Source: Cryptomeria japonica (lineage: Eukaryota > Streptophyta > Pinopsida > Cupressales > Cupressaceae). Taken from it: a stretch of DNA of 64,000 bases. The position numbers and the translations under genes are program-made. The DNA lies in NCBI RefSeq assembly GCF_030272615.1, contig NC_081405.1, positions 309,032,374-309,096,373 on the forward strand, written 5' to 3'. The notes beneath the pieces were generated by a model that worked only from the letters and a program-made list of their open reading frames with translations, was not told the origin of the DNA and did no database searches. This document shows positions 35,381 through 46,683 of the stretch, in pieces (positions within the stretch are counted from its first letter, which is position 1; every line of letters starts with the position of its first letter).

Positions 35381-36719
35381 TTACTCATGACTTCCCTGCT
35401 AATATCAACCAGATTCTTTAGCTTGCCCTTAATCTCTTCCAAGCTTATTTCCAACTAACCAATCCTTGATTCATGATTTCTTTTCATGATCTTAACATCA
35501 TCTATAAATTTATGTGTCATTCATAGAAGTTTATCAGTTTTTCTTGGCAAGGGCATTTCAATAAAATGTTGATGATGCCCTTAATTCCTTCCTTCAACAT
35601 ATTGATCTCCTTACTAACCCAAAGAAAGAAATTTTAATGGATTTTGATAGATTTCTTAAGGAGAATATAAAAATTAGAGTCTTTTTGAGTATCCCCATGT
35701 TCTTTGTGTTCAATGTTAATAGGGATGTCCAGCTTAATTTCCTTCTCCATTCCCTTGGCTTCCCTAGTTTTTCTTAATTTGGACTTTTTCGTATTTGGTG
35801 GGCTAGAACCCTGCAAATTGAGGTTAGGAGTTTTATACTTACTGGAACTCCATTTGGGGTGTTTCTTTCTTTTTCTACTTCTAGTGCTAGGTGTAATATT
35901 TAGTTGGGGGCCCTTTGCCTAAGAGGAACTGTAATCTGAATCATCCGAGACATTGAGGTCCCACCAATCCATAGCCATACTACGCTCTTCTTCCTCCATC
36001 TCCATATCAAACACATAATGTACATTAGGATTGGTTGGAGAATAAGGGGTTTTGGCAACTGGGTATGGTTTAATGCCGAGAACCTTAACATACTCCATGA
36101 TAAGCATGATTAACCCCTCATGCAAAACATGGTTGTCACTATTTTTGATGTGATTTGTAGGCTATTTTTAAGAGAAGATAAAAGATAGAAAGAAAAATAA
36201 ATTCTTTTGTTATGCCTAAAATGATTTAATATCATAAAGTGGTAAGAGAAGATATCAACATATCGGTCATCAAGAGTAATATACCTCATAATTACTTCAA
36301 CTATCTACACCCAAAGTGATTGCAAGTCCTTCCTATGATAGTCGTTGTCCTTCATCTTGCGCATCCTTTTTCTCTCACTTTCTTTGTCAAAGAAGACCGA
36401 AATGGCTTCTTTCGTCACCTTCCTCTCTCTATAAAACTTCTTGCCATCCATGTGCTATCTAGTTATCTCTGTAATGAAGGCTTCATCAATTATGAACTCT
36501 ACTCCAAAGGTCGTGAGAACATCTTTCTCCCAGTCATTCACAAAATCCTCAGTCACTTTTGGGTCATTGCCATCAAGCCTCTCGAGATACGGTATCAGGC
36601 CCCCATCAGTAATCTTGTCCATAGCTCTATTATTTTCCTATTTCTCATAGGAAGTAGGCTCCATTCTATTTTTGTCACCTCCCATAAGTAGTTTACCTCT
36701 GCAAAAATGGATGGTGGTA

Positions 36720-38283
36720 CCAAACCCAAACTAGTAAATGGAAAACTAGATACAAAAGAACACTCTAAAAACCTTGGTATTGAATTTTGAACTCAAATCC
36801 CACGAAAGATCATTATTCATTTGGCATTTTGTCATTATTAATTCAATAAGAATGGCCAATTCATTCGTCATCCTTTCTAGTCAGTTCACACAATTGTATC
36901 ACGAAAGTTTCATTTCCCATCCACCACTATATGTCCACATAATCCACACCAATGTTTTCCAAGTGGTTCGCTAGAATGTTACCTTCTTGATATACGTGGG
37001 AAATTTTAAAATCATCCAACTTTGCAATCATGGTGTGACACTCTTGAATTAAATGCTTGATAGTCCAACTAGACTTGGTTTCTTACTCACACATCTGATG
37101 ATTTCTAGCAAGTCACTCTCAAGCCAAAATTTTTTGAACCCTTATCTGATAGCCATGTGTAACCCAATGTAAGCAACTTTAGCCTCGATGTAGTGGTTTG
37201 TTTGGGTGCCCACTGGGAGTGCCACTACTGAAACAAGCCTACCATTATGGTCGTGAGAAACTCCTTACCTTTAGTCACCTCGACAACATTGATTTCGATC
37301 CACCCACTTGGAAGAGGAGCGCAAAAAATTTTATTTCTCATCTTCTTTAACTTGATAGTAGGTTTAAAAATATCCCAGCTGATATCTATCTATTGATAAT
37401 ATCCTAGTCCCGAGTCGAAGTAGGAAGAGGAGGGTCTAGCTGAAAAGAAGGACAAGAAGAGACAAAGTTCTCCTTAATGGCATTATGGACTCTTTGAGAA
37501 ATAGAGAGAGTCGAGGACTCATTGTCCCTGAAGATTTTGTTATTTATTTCTTTCCAAATCCCCCAAGCTAGATGGGGTAACATAAGGCACCATAACACTC
37601 AGAGAGAAGGATTATCCAAATGGAAATTCCACTGGAACCAATAGTCCAAGAGGCTCCTAGGAAGGCACCACAGAAATCCCCAAAGATCAAAAAAAGAGCC
37701 CAAACATCTCTAGAAAAGGAGCAATGGAGTAGTAAATGCGTAGCATCTTTAGTATCTTCCTTGCACAAAAACCATCTGTTAGGGATAGCCATACCCATTT
37801 TGCACAAGTTGTCAATAGAAAGAATTTTATTCTACATAAAGAGATAGAAGAAATTTTTTTTGGGAATCAACAACTTGTTCCAAATACTTGACCAAAGAGA
37901 GGCAGGAACAAAGGATCTCATCAATAGGTAGAAAGAATGAGAAACAAAAAAAACTCGTAAGGAAGAACCACTCCACACCAAAGAGTCCTTAGTAGGAAAA
38001 GATAAAATGTGAACATTAGCAAGCCAAGATTGAAGGGGTTCTAGGATGGGGTCCATAGTGATAAGATGTATCTGGTTGCCCTATTTGATATAATCAAGGA
38101 CCTAGTAGCCAAACCTAACCACACATCTCTCTTTAAGTTGAGTCACCTAATGAAAGTTAATTAGAGGCCCATCACCAGCCCACCAATCATCCCTGAAACT
38201 ATTTTTACTCCCATTTCCAAATACCCATCTTCATCCTTTAAGAATAATATCTTTGGAATTATGAAAATTAGTCCAAAGATAAG
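36720..38283 (-). pseudogene. LINE ORF2 3' part: zinc-binding RT tail and RNase H
   Basis: On the minus strand from 38283 one reads a GDGPL-type segment before the zf-RVT region. That region (about 38050-37570) has SLVWSGSSLRVFFVSHSFYLL, then LWSSIWNKLLIPKK, and the Cys/His box CKMGMAIPNRWFLCKEDTKDATHLLLHC. Next comes an RNase H domain (about 37330-36850) with AKVAYIGLHMAI, FWLESD and SHVYQEGN. These are the last domains of plant L1-type LINEs. Many stops and shifts are present. The upstream part lies beyond the gypsy insertion at 45474. Confidence 0.85.
38279..38283. repeat. Target-site duplication of gypsy-B, left copy
   Basis: ATAAG directly precedes TGTAGACACC and is repeated exactly after the element at 45469-45473. 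Confidence 0.92.
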
Positions 38284-39725
38284 TGTAGACACCTAAAAAT
38301 GTCTCATTAATTCTACACTAATTATTCGTCTATTTAATTAAGTAATTCTTTAATTATTTGATTAAACTAACTATTTCTTCTAATCATCGCCCTTCAGCAC
38401 TTCTAATTATTCTATTTCTATTCTCAAATCATTTTATTCAGTTAACCATATCTCAATTATTAATTAAATATGAATTATTTAATTAATTACAACATTTTCC
38501 TTAGTTAAATAATCTTTATTATTTAATTAATAATATTTCCTAAGTTTAAATAATTTCATTTAAAATATTTAAATTAATTAATTAAATTTCCCCATTTCCC
38601 CAAATTATAATTCTAGTTAATTCCATATAATTTCATTTCACATTTCCCCAAATTTGAATTTCATATCATTTCATCTAATTCCAAATCATTAAATTCATGT
38701 TTCCCCAAATCTGAATTTCAGTTAATTTCATGTGCATTTCAGCATTCGAATGACCAAATTCAAATTCAAATTGAAAATGAAATTCAAGTTCAATTTGAAA
38801 TTCCTACAATACATTCTAAAATCAAAACTGATTGATCAAATCGGTTGTCTAATCAATTAATTGAGGCTGGGGTTGGCACAGAACCCACGAGGCGTGGCCT
38901 AGCGACCTAAAGCACAAATGACCTAAATGAATCTACTTGAATCTATCTCATCAAGACCTGAATGAATGTATGGCTGGGCTGGGCTGGGCTTGCCACCCCT
39001 CCCCCGGTACACCAGATTCTATACGTAACATGCCAACTATTGTCTATTGCAATGATTAAACAGTTTATTCTTCAACAGTTGATAGAGCAATTCAGCAATA
39101 GAAATACATAATTACCCTGCAGAATAATGAATTGTTCATAACCCTGGAATAGAACCCCTGCTCATTAATCATCTCTTTTAAGTCTCAATCACCTTTTTCT
39201 GACTAATCCATCTATTTAGTCTACTAATCAATCAATCCACTTATCTCTCCAATAAATTAAGTCTTCTAATCAATCAATCCAGTCAACTAGCTAGTTTATT
39301 TAGTCAATTGGTCAATCAATTGAGTTCACTCTCCAATCAATTATGTTAACAAATCAATCTAATGAGTTAATGATCAATCTAAATTAATTATCTATCAATC
39401 AACACTTGAGTTCAAATCCTCACCTCCTTTGTGTTGAAAATCTATAAATTCAACCTCTTTTCTCAATTCATTCTAGAATCACTGTCTTCAAACAATTGTC
39501 TAATCTATGCAAGAATCTCAGTGCAATACCTGAGAGCCACCAACAAACAGAAATTGGAGAACCACAATGGAAGCAATGATGCAGGATTAGGGAGTTTCAT
39601 TTATTTTTATTCTTATCTTGTGTTAATTTCTATTGGTTTATGTTAGAAGTTTCTTTGATAGTTAACGATTTGGTGATTCGTCCTTATTTCCTATTTCTAC
39701 ATTAATGACTTTTAAGCATGAAACA
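38284..39725 (+). repeat. Gypsy-B 5' LTR
   Basis: 1442 bp with TGTAGACACC...ATGAAACA ends. U3 is rich in AATTAATTAAATAATT-type motifs. The TATA box is at 39443-39450 (TATAAATT). Its last ~440 bp match 45030-45468. Confidence 0.88.
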
Positions 39726-39727
39726 TT

Positions 39728-39746
39728 TGGTGAACCCGACGTGAAC
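39728..39746 (+). other. Primer binding site of gypsy-B
   Basis: TGGTGAACCCGACGTGAAC starts three bases after the LTR. The TGG start and spacing are typical. The tRNA was not identified. Confidence 0.75.
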
Positions 39747-39779
39747 TAACAACAATTTCAAATTTTGTGTATGCTTGCA

Positions 39780-40220
39780 AGTTTCCATTTTTGGTAGGTT
39801 TCCATTTTCTGGAAAGTTTCCATTTTTGGTGAGTTTCCATTTCTGAAAGTTTCCATTTTTTGTAGGTTTCCATTTTTGGCAGGTTTTCATTTCTAGAAAT
39901 TTTCCATTCTTTGCAGGTTTCCATTTTTGGTAAGTTTCCATTTTGGCAGGTTTTCATGTTCGGAAAGTTTCCATTTTTTGCATGTTTCCATTTCTGAAAA
40001 TTTTCTGTTTTGGCAGGTTTCCACTTCTAGAAAGTTTCCATTTTTGGCAGGTTTCCATTTTTGGAAAGTTTCCATATTGGCAGGTTTCCATTTCTATAAA
40101 TTTTCCATTTTTGGTAGGTTTCTATTTTTGGTAAGTTTCCACTTTTGGTAGGTTTCTGTTTCAGAAAAGTTTCAATTTCTAGAAAGTTTCTATTTTTGGC
40201 AGTTTCCATTTTTAGCAAGT
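39780..40220 (+). repeat. 17-bp minisatellite in the gypsy-B leader
   Basis: There are about 26 tandem units of the form GTTTCCATTTTTGGCAG. Many alternate between a GGCAG-type end and a GGAAA-type end, giving a 34-bp higher-order unit. Because 17 is not a multiple of three, all three frames cycle and long open frames arise on both strands (for example 39702-39957 minus, 39927-40151 plus). These are repeat artefacts unless shown otherwise. Confidence 0.93.
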
Positions 40221-41647
40221 TCCTCATGTGAAAAACAAAAAACAAAAAACAAACCTATCTATTCTTTCATTTTTCTTAAATTCTAGTCTTTTAGTGTTTT
40301 GTTTTATAACAGATCATTGATAAATACTGAAGCAGATTTTTGTAACCAAAGGAAGGAAATTAGGCCGGATAGACCACCATGTGTCTACTAACGTTCATTT
40401 CTCTGCAGGGTTAGAGTAGAGAACTTCTTTTGGTGCTTAAAAAAAATAAAAATCAAATTATTTCTTGCTCTTTCACAAATTGCTACGAAGGTTAAAAATG
40501 AACACCATGGCTGTGTGGAGCAACATCTCCACTTAGAATAGAAAATCATTGTAATGGAAGGATAAAAAATACATTTTGTTTTGTGCCTTTGAAGGGATAG
40601 GTATTATACTCTCCCCTTCAATGGGTGATCAAAAAACTAGACTCTTTTTTTTAATGCTTTCAGTAAATTTTTGTACTTACATCCTTTAGAAGGCCTTCCC
40701 TCCTGAGTTGCCCTTAGGGCGCCATTAAGGTTGGTGAGAGGGGAATGACCTAAGTGGCAATGGCTAAAGCCAAGTAATCCAAGGCACTATAAATAAATGT
40801 GAATGTGATGAAAATCATATGCAACGAGTGTTACATGTTGTCACAACATTGTTATGGTGCCCTTAGTGCCTACATGATACGTTAAAATCTGTAAAGTGTA
40901 ACCTCTACAGACTGGTAGACCTCCCTTAACAGAGTGTAAAATAATACTGATTATGACCACTCGAATGGAACCCTATCTAAACACCATAAAAATTATAAGT
41001 CCAACTGAGTCAGTAACTAGACACATGTTTTATCACAGTGCAAGGGTGGGGAAGAATCCGCCCCCAAGACACTCACCATATGTCTCTTAGGTTAACAGGC
41101 CAATTGAGGAGCAATCTTCTTTGGTATAATTTTTGAAAAAAGGCAAAAAAATGGGCGCACCTTAGGGTGTGATGGGGCTATTTGAGTTGATGGAGTATCA
41201 AGATGTAGGTTGTGATAATACTTCTGACCTTTTGACCTTAGGAGAGTCTGCTTGATGTGATATCGAATTGTCCAAATACAATGAAAACAAAATGAGGTCT
41301 TGAAAAAGACTCCAACATTCATGGGAATTTAAAAAAAGGTTCCTTAAACAAGTATTCTTTTCACGGTTTTATTCTTTTTGATGTGCCTATTGTGTCCTTT
41401 GCTACATTTTACCAAATTCAAACATTTTATAAAATACCAAAAACAAAGTGGAATCTCAACCAAAATTTTGTCAAAAAACATCAACAAGATCAAATCCCTC
41501 AACAAAGTCAAGTTTCAATATCAACAAGATAAAAACACCTACAACAAGATAAAGTGTCAACATCAAAATCAAAATCAAACACTCATGAAATGGAGAAAAT
41601 ATCTTACATGTTGTAATCCTAGGTTCAAACCAATCAAGCAAACATAA
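40221..41647 (+). other. Gypsy-B leader, remainder
   Basis: There is no supported gene here. A CACTATAAATAAATG sequence lies near 40787. Short Lys/Gln/Asn-rich frames near 41380-41650 are low-complexity. Confidence 0.5.
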
Positions 41648-42569
41648 TGGATTGGCATTATGCATTTCATATGGAAGGTGAAGAATTCATCTCTTCCATT
41701 CCTATTCCATCACCATCCATAGAAATATTATCTCAACAAATCAATACTTTGCAACAATAAATGAGAGACATGACTAGTCCTAGCAACCATAGGGGTTGGT
41801 TAGAAAATACGATGAGGAAGTGATAACCACGAGGGAATCATTATTAGGCCAACCTTCTTCTTCTTTTGAGACCATTCAAGCATACAAACCTTCATTCTTC
41901 AGAAAATTCATTCCTACCTCACTTAAACCAACATTAGAGTCATTTCAACCTTCTTTCAACCCAATATATCAATCATACCAATCATATCAACCCAACATTC
42001 AAAGTACCTATTTCAACCAAAATCAAACCCCTTTCAACCAAAGTCCAAATCAAAATTCATTCAACCAAAATCAAACCTCTTTCACCCAAAATCATGCTCC
42101 TTTCAACCAATATCAAATCCCTTTCAACCAAAATCCAAATCAACCATATCTATCCACCATTTCATCATCCCTTAAAGTCACACAAGACCAATCCACACCA
42201 TCTATACTCAATAACACACACTCCCAAGGGGTATCCATAGCACAAATCCAATCTAATTCAAGTCATAATTCAGAGGATCTCATTCAAAATAATTCCTCAT
42301 CAAGTCAAAAGGTTGAAACCTTCCAAAATTCTCCCATTGAAACTCCCCCATGTCAAGAGGACAATTCGAAATCAAAAGAAATCAGCCATGAAATAAATCA
42401 AGATCAAGAACAAACCTTTTCATCATACCCAATTTTCGATCAAGATCCTGTCGACCAAGAGTCTTATGATGATCCCCTCATTCTTTTCTATTCCACTCAT
42501 AATAACACCCTTGTTTTGCGAGAGCAAGATGTTTCTTCAAGTACCGTCCAATATCCACCTCCTAAATAA
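41648..42569 (+). pseudogene. Gypsy-B gag-like Asn/Gln/Ser-rich protein
   Basis: The first readable part (from ATG 41648) has MDWHYAFHMEGEEF, then ILSQQINTLQQ, stop, MRDMTSPS, a start like that of some plant gypsy gag proteins. After a one-base shift near 41800 a 257-codon open frame follows. It is dominated by FNQNQTPFNQ-type repeats at residues about 60-130 and by Ser/Gln-rich sequence. The usual capsid core and zinc knuckle are not present. The composition resembles prion-like low-complexity domains, but function is unknown. Confidence 0.5.
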
Positions 42570-42686
42570 GATCCCATTATCATTTCTCCTAGTCTCCCTC
42601 ATGATTCTACTATACAAGCTGTTCATGAACCCCTTATCAATGAAATCACCAATCTAGATCATACTACACAGAACAACTTGTAAACA

Positions 42687-42917
42687 ATGGTATGTGCACC
42701 ATCATCAAATGCCAATGTCATCACAGAAACAAGCATAACACCAGCTAATAAAATCAACACCCATATTGTTACATCATCTTCTTCAAGCATGAGCATAACA
42801 CCAGCTAATGAAATCAACACCCAAATTGTTTCATCATACTCTTCAAGTGCATCAATAAAAATAGGCATAACACCCACTCATATCACAACTTCAAAACCAA
42901 AATCTATCACAACTTGA
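42687..42917 (+). pseudogene. Gypsy-B short Ser/Thr/Ile repeat frame
   Basis: This is a 76-codon frame with two and a half copies of a ~24-residue unit, SITPANKINTHIVTSSSSS. It directly follows the Asn/Gln-rich frame after stops and is probably its 3' continuation. No family is recognised. Confidence 0.35.
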
Positions 42918-45029
42918 AAGACTGGGGGCAAGAAGGTCTACCATAGCTGAATTGGTTTGAAAATAAGGGGGATATAGAAGAAATTGTAAATGAAAGACTC
43001 CCATCCGCATATCCTATTGAAAAAGACATGTTCAACCAACTCTTCAAACAAAGACCAATGAATTACCTACATAAAGTTCATACCAACTCAACAACAACAT
43101 GCACCTAAAAAGATATTACATCTAAGGGTGGATTCATTTCAATTTTCAGTACTGCATTTGCATATTTCTTTACTACATTGCATATCTCCATTTAAAAGTG
43201 CATCATAGTTGCTTGCATATCGCCATTGCACCACATATAGCTGCATACCATTATTGCTTTCTTATATAGTTGCATCAATAAAAACATGATGATTGTCTGA
43301 GTTATTCACCTATCTGCACTGAAAAGAACGAAGGTTGTCTCATTTACTAGATACTTGTTCATGAAGTCTTTAGGAGGCCTTTAGTCATTCATCTTCAACA
43401 TCACATTGTGATTAAGTGTTATCCTTGGTTGGGTAGAAGTTTCACTATCAAGTCTTGCTACCCAAAATATATCAATTGTTATATCTCACACATTAATCAA
43501 AAGCTCTAAGTCATTACAGATACCTAGTTGGTCATGTGGCTAGTGAAAAATCCAATATTCTGCTTCAGCACTGATACAATTATCATACACAAGTAGGTTT
43601 CATTAATTACAAGTTAAGGAAAGAAAATAAAAGACAATGTTATGTCAATATCGAGGCAAAACAAAAAAATGATATATTACTGAAATATCACGCATACAAG
43701 TGCGACAAAAAAAAGCTTGACTATGGGAACATGCAAGTAAATCCATCAGGGCTATGGATGCCTATTGGCAATGGAGAAATATTTGAGAGATTATAGTGCA
43801 TAACCTCGTTGGAGCCCTAAAATCTTGCTAGTAGCGAGGCTCTATCTAGGTTGCTTTTGAAGTCAGAATAACCTACGTAGCTAGCCACATAAGATTCCAA
43901 GGGTATTTGATGGTTATAAGAGTCAGAATGAACTCAGTTGCACACACATGGGCAAAAGAAGATCAAAATTTCAAGAATTGATGGACAAATTTTCCGCGCC
44001 TCCATTCATAAATCTCAGTTACATAGTGTGTTAGGTTGGATGGTCTAAGTCTTTTGAGAATGGATTGAACTCCTATCTCTAAAACGTTTCACACCTTCAA
44101 TTGAATTAGTGCATTTCAGAATTGGAGACACACACACACTCATCCTTTTTCGAATAGGAGCTACATTTTGTCATGCATCGTGCATCAGCATAACTCATAT
44201 CAAAAATTCATTGTCTCCATCACATTATGCATCATCATATTATCATCATAAGTCTGCATACTTGGGGGCATAACTGAAAAAATTCAAAAAATCATAAAAT
44301 GTCTTGAAAAAATCAATAAAAAAAATAAAAAAAATAGATGAAGTCATGAAAAAGAATCAATCAAAAAAATCACAAAATGTCATGAAAAATTTTGAAAAAA
44401 AAAAAAATTCAAAGAAAGAAAGCATGGGCCATCCATCAAATCAAATCAACAACAAGAAAACTCTCAAAGTCTACAATCAAATTGATCACATGTCTTGTTA
44501 ATCAACCTAACTCTATCAAACATCAACATGTCTTATACAAGAAAGGGTACACTCGAAACCAAACAGATCGGTCTTATACAAAGTATTCACTCTTTGAAAC
44601 CAGACATTCCTATCAATGATCACACAAATCGAAACAATGTCATAGATTAGTATGACTGCTAGATTTTGTCCAAGTTAATCTTATCTTTATGAATTACTGG
44701 TAGGTCATGTTTCATCAATACAAAAAAAAAACATTTGAAAATCATAAAAATACCAAAACATTCAAAAAAGTCCTGAAAAAATAAAAAATCAGAAAACAAC
44801 AAAATCAAAACAAAAACTTTCAAATATGATCCTAAAAAAAAAACAAAAAAAAACATCAAATATCAAAACAATCAATCAAAAACAAACTAAAAATAGAAAA
44901 TCAAAAACTTGCAATAAACATGTCTCACAAGAATCAAATATCCTAGCAGCTATCCAGCAAACACTTCACACGAAGTTAAATAGAGGATACAACTATCTTG
45001 TCAAAACATATGCAATAAACCTGATCAAC
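42918..45029 (+). other. Gypsy-B 3' non-coding half
   Basis: It begins GACTGGGGGCAAGAAG and contains a CTTGGGGGCATAAC block near 44263. Such GGGGGC blocks are frequent between pol and LTR in plant gypsy elements. From 44270 to 44930 it is A-rich with AAAAATCATAAAATGTC-like repeats. Open frames here are lysine-rich artefacts. Confidence 0.55.
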
Positions 45030-45468
45030 TGTCTAATATATCCAGTCAACTAGCTAATCTATTTAGTCTACTGGTCAATCAATTGAGTTCACTCTCCAAT
45101 CAATTGTGTTAAGATATCAATCTAAATTAATTATTTGTCAATCAACACATGAGTTCAAATCCTCACCTCCTTTGTGTTGAAAATCTATAAATTCAAACTC
45201 TTTGCTCAATTCATTCTAGAATCACAGTCTTCAAACAATTGTTTAATCTATGCAGGAATCCCAATGTAATACCTGAGAGCCACCTACAAGCACAATTTGG
45301 AGAAGCACAATGGAAGCAACGATGTAGGATTAGGGAGTTTCCTTTTTTTTAATTCTTATCTTGTGTTAATTTCTATTGGTTTATGTTTAAAATTGCTTTG
45401 ATAGTGAATAATTTGGTGATTCATCCTTATTTCCTATTTCTACATTAATGATTTTTAAGTATGAAACA
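45030..45468 (+). repeat. Gypsy-B 3' LTR, only the right end kept
   Basis: It matches about 39270-39725 to the last base (ATGAAACA). About 1 kb of U3 and the polypurine tract are missing. Since the ATAAG duplication is intact, the loss happened inside the element after insertion. Confidence 0.85.
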
Positions 45469-45473
45469 ATAAG
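45469..45473. repeat. Target-site duplication of gypsy-B, right copy
   Basis: ATAAG matches 38279-38283 exactly. Confidence 0.92.
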
Positions 45474-45668
45474 AAGCCACCACAGGAAGATTGTAATCTT
45501 CCAAAACACTTTGGGAAGAGATACCATTAACATGGTATTTGTTATGACAAATAGAAAGATATTATGAAAATTAGTCCAAAGATTACAAGCCACCACGGGA
45601 AGATTGTAATCTTCCAAAACACGTTGGGAAGAGATACCATTAACATGGTATTTGTTATGAAAAATAGA
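45474..45668 (-). repeat. ~110-bp tandem duplication in the LINE
   Basis: The segment AAGCCACCAC...TTTGTTATGA occurs at 45474-45556 and again at 45586-45668, and the unit continues through TATGAAAATTAGTCCAAAG. The last phrase is also found at 38264-38278, left of the gypsy insertion, which shows that it is LINE sequence. Both copies read KYHVNGISSQRVLED-like LINE protein in different frames. Confidence 0.8.
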
Positions 45669-46683
45669 GATCCATTCATTAGGCACATTCATGACTTCAA
45701 CAAAGTCCTCAAGGCAAAACAATTGTGGAGATGCTTGAAGGATTCTAATGAATGGATCTCTATTTGTCATAACAAATATTTTGGATATTTTCCATGCGGT
45801 CAACAAATTTTGAAGGAACTTTAAACAGACTCATAACATAGATCGGAAGATTTTGCAAGGAGACCTTGATTAATTGGAGCTTACCAGCTTGGCTCAAAAG
45901 GGAACCTTCCCAAACAACCAACTTACTTTGAAAGCAATCGATCAAACTGAACCAGAAGGAATCAAGAGCAGGTCCCGAACATAACAATAATGCTAGATAA
46001 GTATCTGGTAAAGTGGCTAATTGACAACCCAAAATATCAGCAATCTTGGTTTGTCTATAGGAAGGCATGTTGAGGAAGAAAATAGAACCTTTTGGCAGGC
46101 TGATCCTTAGCAAAGTATCATCCACCAGTTGCTGGTGAGAAAAAAATTAGGATTGAGAAGAGGGGTGGAGCCCTTTGAGTCTTCTAAACCTAATCTCTCT
46201 TTGAATAATTTTGCTGAGAGCTTCACCCATCAAAATGAAAAGAAATGCGGAAAGGGGATCATCCTATCTGATAACTCCAGAGGCCAAGAAGAAACCTTAA
46301 GGAGATCCATTAATTAAAATAGAGAACTTCAGAGTAGAGATGCATTGATTCACCAATTGAATGAATTAATCACAAAAATCAAAAGCCCATAGAATTTTGA
46401 ACAGAAAATCCTAGTTAACCTTGTCATAAGCTTTAAGAAGATTCAACTTTAGAAAAAAACAAGGTCTCTTATTGACTAGAAGTGAGTGAATGTTTTCATG
46501 AACAACAATGATAAAATCTATAATTTATATCCCCAAAACAAAACCATTCTGATGTTTTGAGATCAAAAGCAGAAGAACTTTCTTCAGCCTAAAATCAAGA
46601 ATTTTGGTGAAGATTTTATAAATAGAGTTGCATAAGCTGATAGGTCTAAAATCCTGAAAGCAGTTGGCTGATGAGACAAGTTT
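45474..46683 (-). pseudogene. LINE ORF2 reverse transcriptase, 3' half
   Basis: From 46683 downward the frame reads NCFQDFRPISLCNSIYKIFTK, then HQNGFV, LLKAYDKVN, FSILINGSP and DDPLSAFLF. The catalytic box follows, as LVDDT in place of the usual (F/Y)ADD, near 46110. Then come SYRQTKIADILGCQLA and AGKLQLIKVSLQNLPIYVMSLFKVP. These are consecutive RT blocks of plant L1 LINEs, which copy their RNA at the nicked target. Several stops are present. Confidence 0.9.

Larger units (their letters stand above)
31772..36685 (-). pseudogene. Decayed gene of unknown function, split by a solo LTR
   Basis: Read on the minus strand from an ATG at 36685, one frame runs about 195 codons with only three stops. 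It contains YLERLDGNDPKVTEDF, then VEFIIDEAFITEIT, then HMDGKKFYRERKV, then VIMRYITLDDRY and YHFMILNHFRH. After a one-base shift near 36130 it continues with EYVKVLGIKPYP and an acidic MEMEEEE stretch to about 35910. A Lys/Ser-rich and then coiled C-terminus follows (LEISLEEIKGKLKNLVDIS). The solo LTR at 32026-35380 interrupts it, and it ends LEEINKNMIQKNLEL near 31772. About 520 codons remain outside the LTR. It resembles uncharacterised transposon-borne proteins of plants in style. I assign no function. Confidence 0.55.
38284..45468 (+). mobile_element. Gypsy-type non-autonomous LTR element (gypsy-B), pol absent
   Basis: This 7.2-kb element carries exact ATAAG duplications and has landed in the LINE. 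It has a full 5' LTR (38284-39725), a primer site, a minisatellite leader, a gag-like Asn/Gln-rich reading frame, a long non-coding 3' half with A-rich repeats, and only the last ~440 bp of the 3' LTR. No protease, RT or integrase motif can be read on either strand, so it depends on another element. The TGTAGACACCTAAAA start is the same as in the Tat-like element, which suggests related integration ends. Confidence 0.88.

Noticed and set aside
39780-40220. Regular short repeats that could be mistaken for a CRISPR array
   Set aside because: The units are contiguous without unique spacers, and the setting is a plant retroelement.
39702-40245. Overlapping open frames on both strands over the minisatellite
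   Set aside because: They come from a 17-bp period without stop codons and show no independent coding signal.
44304-44619. Lysine-rich open frames
   Set aside because: They lie in A-rich repeats of the gypsy-B 3' region and lack any domain.
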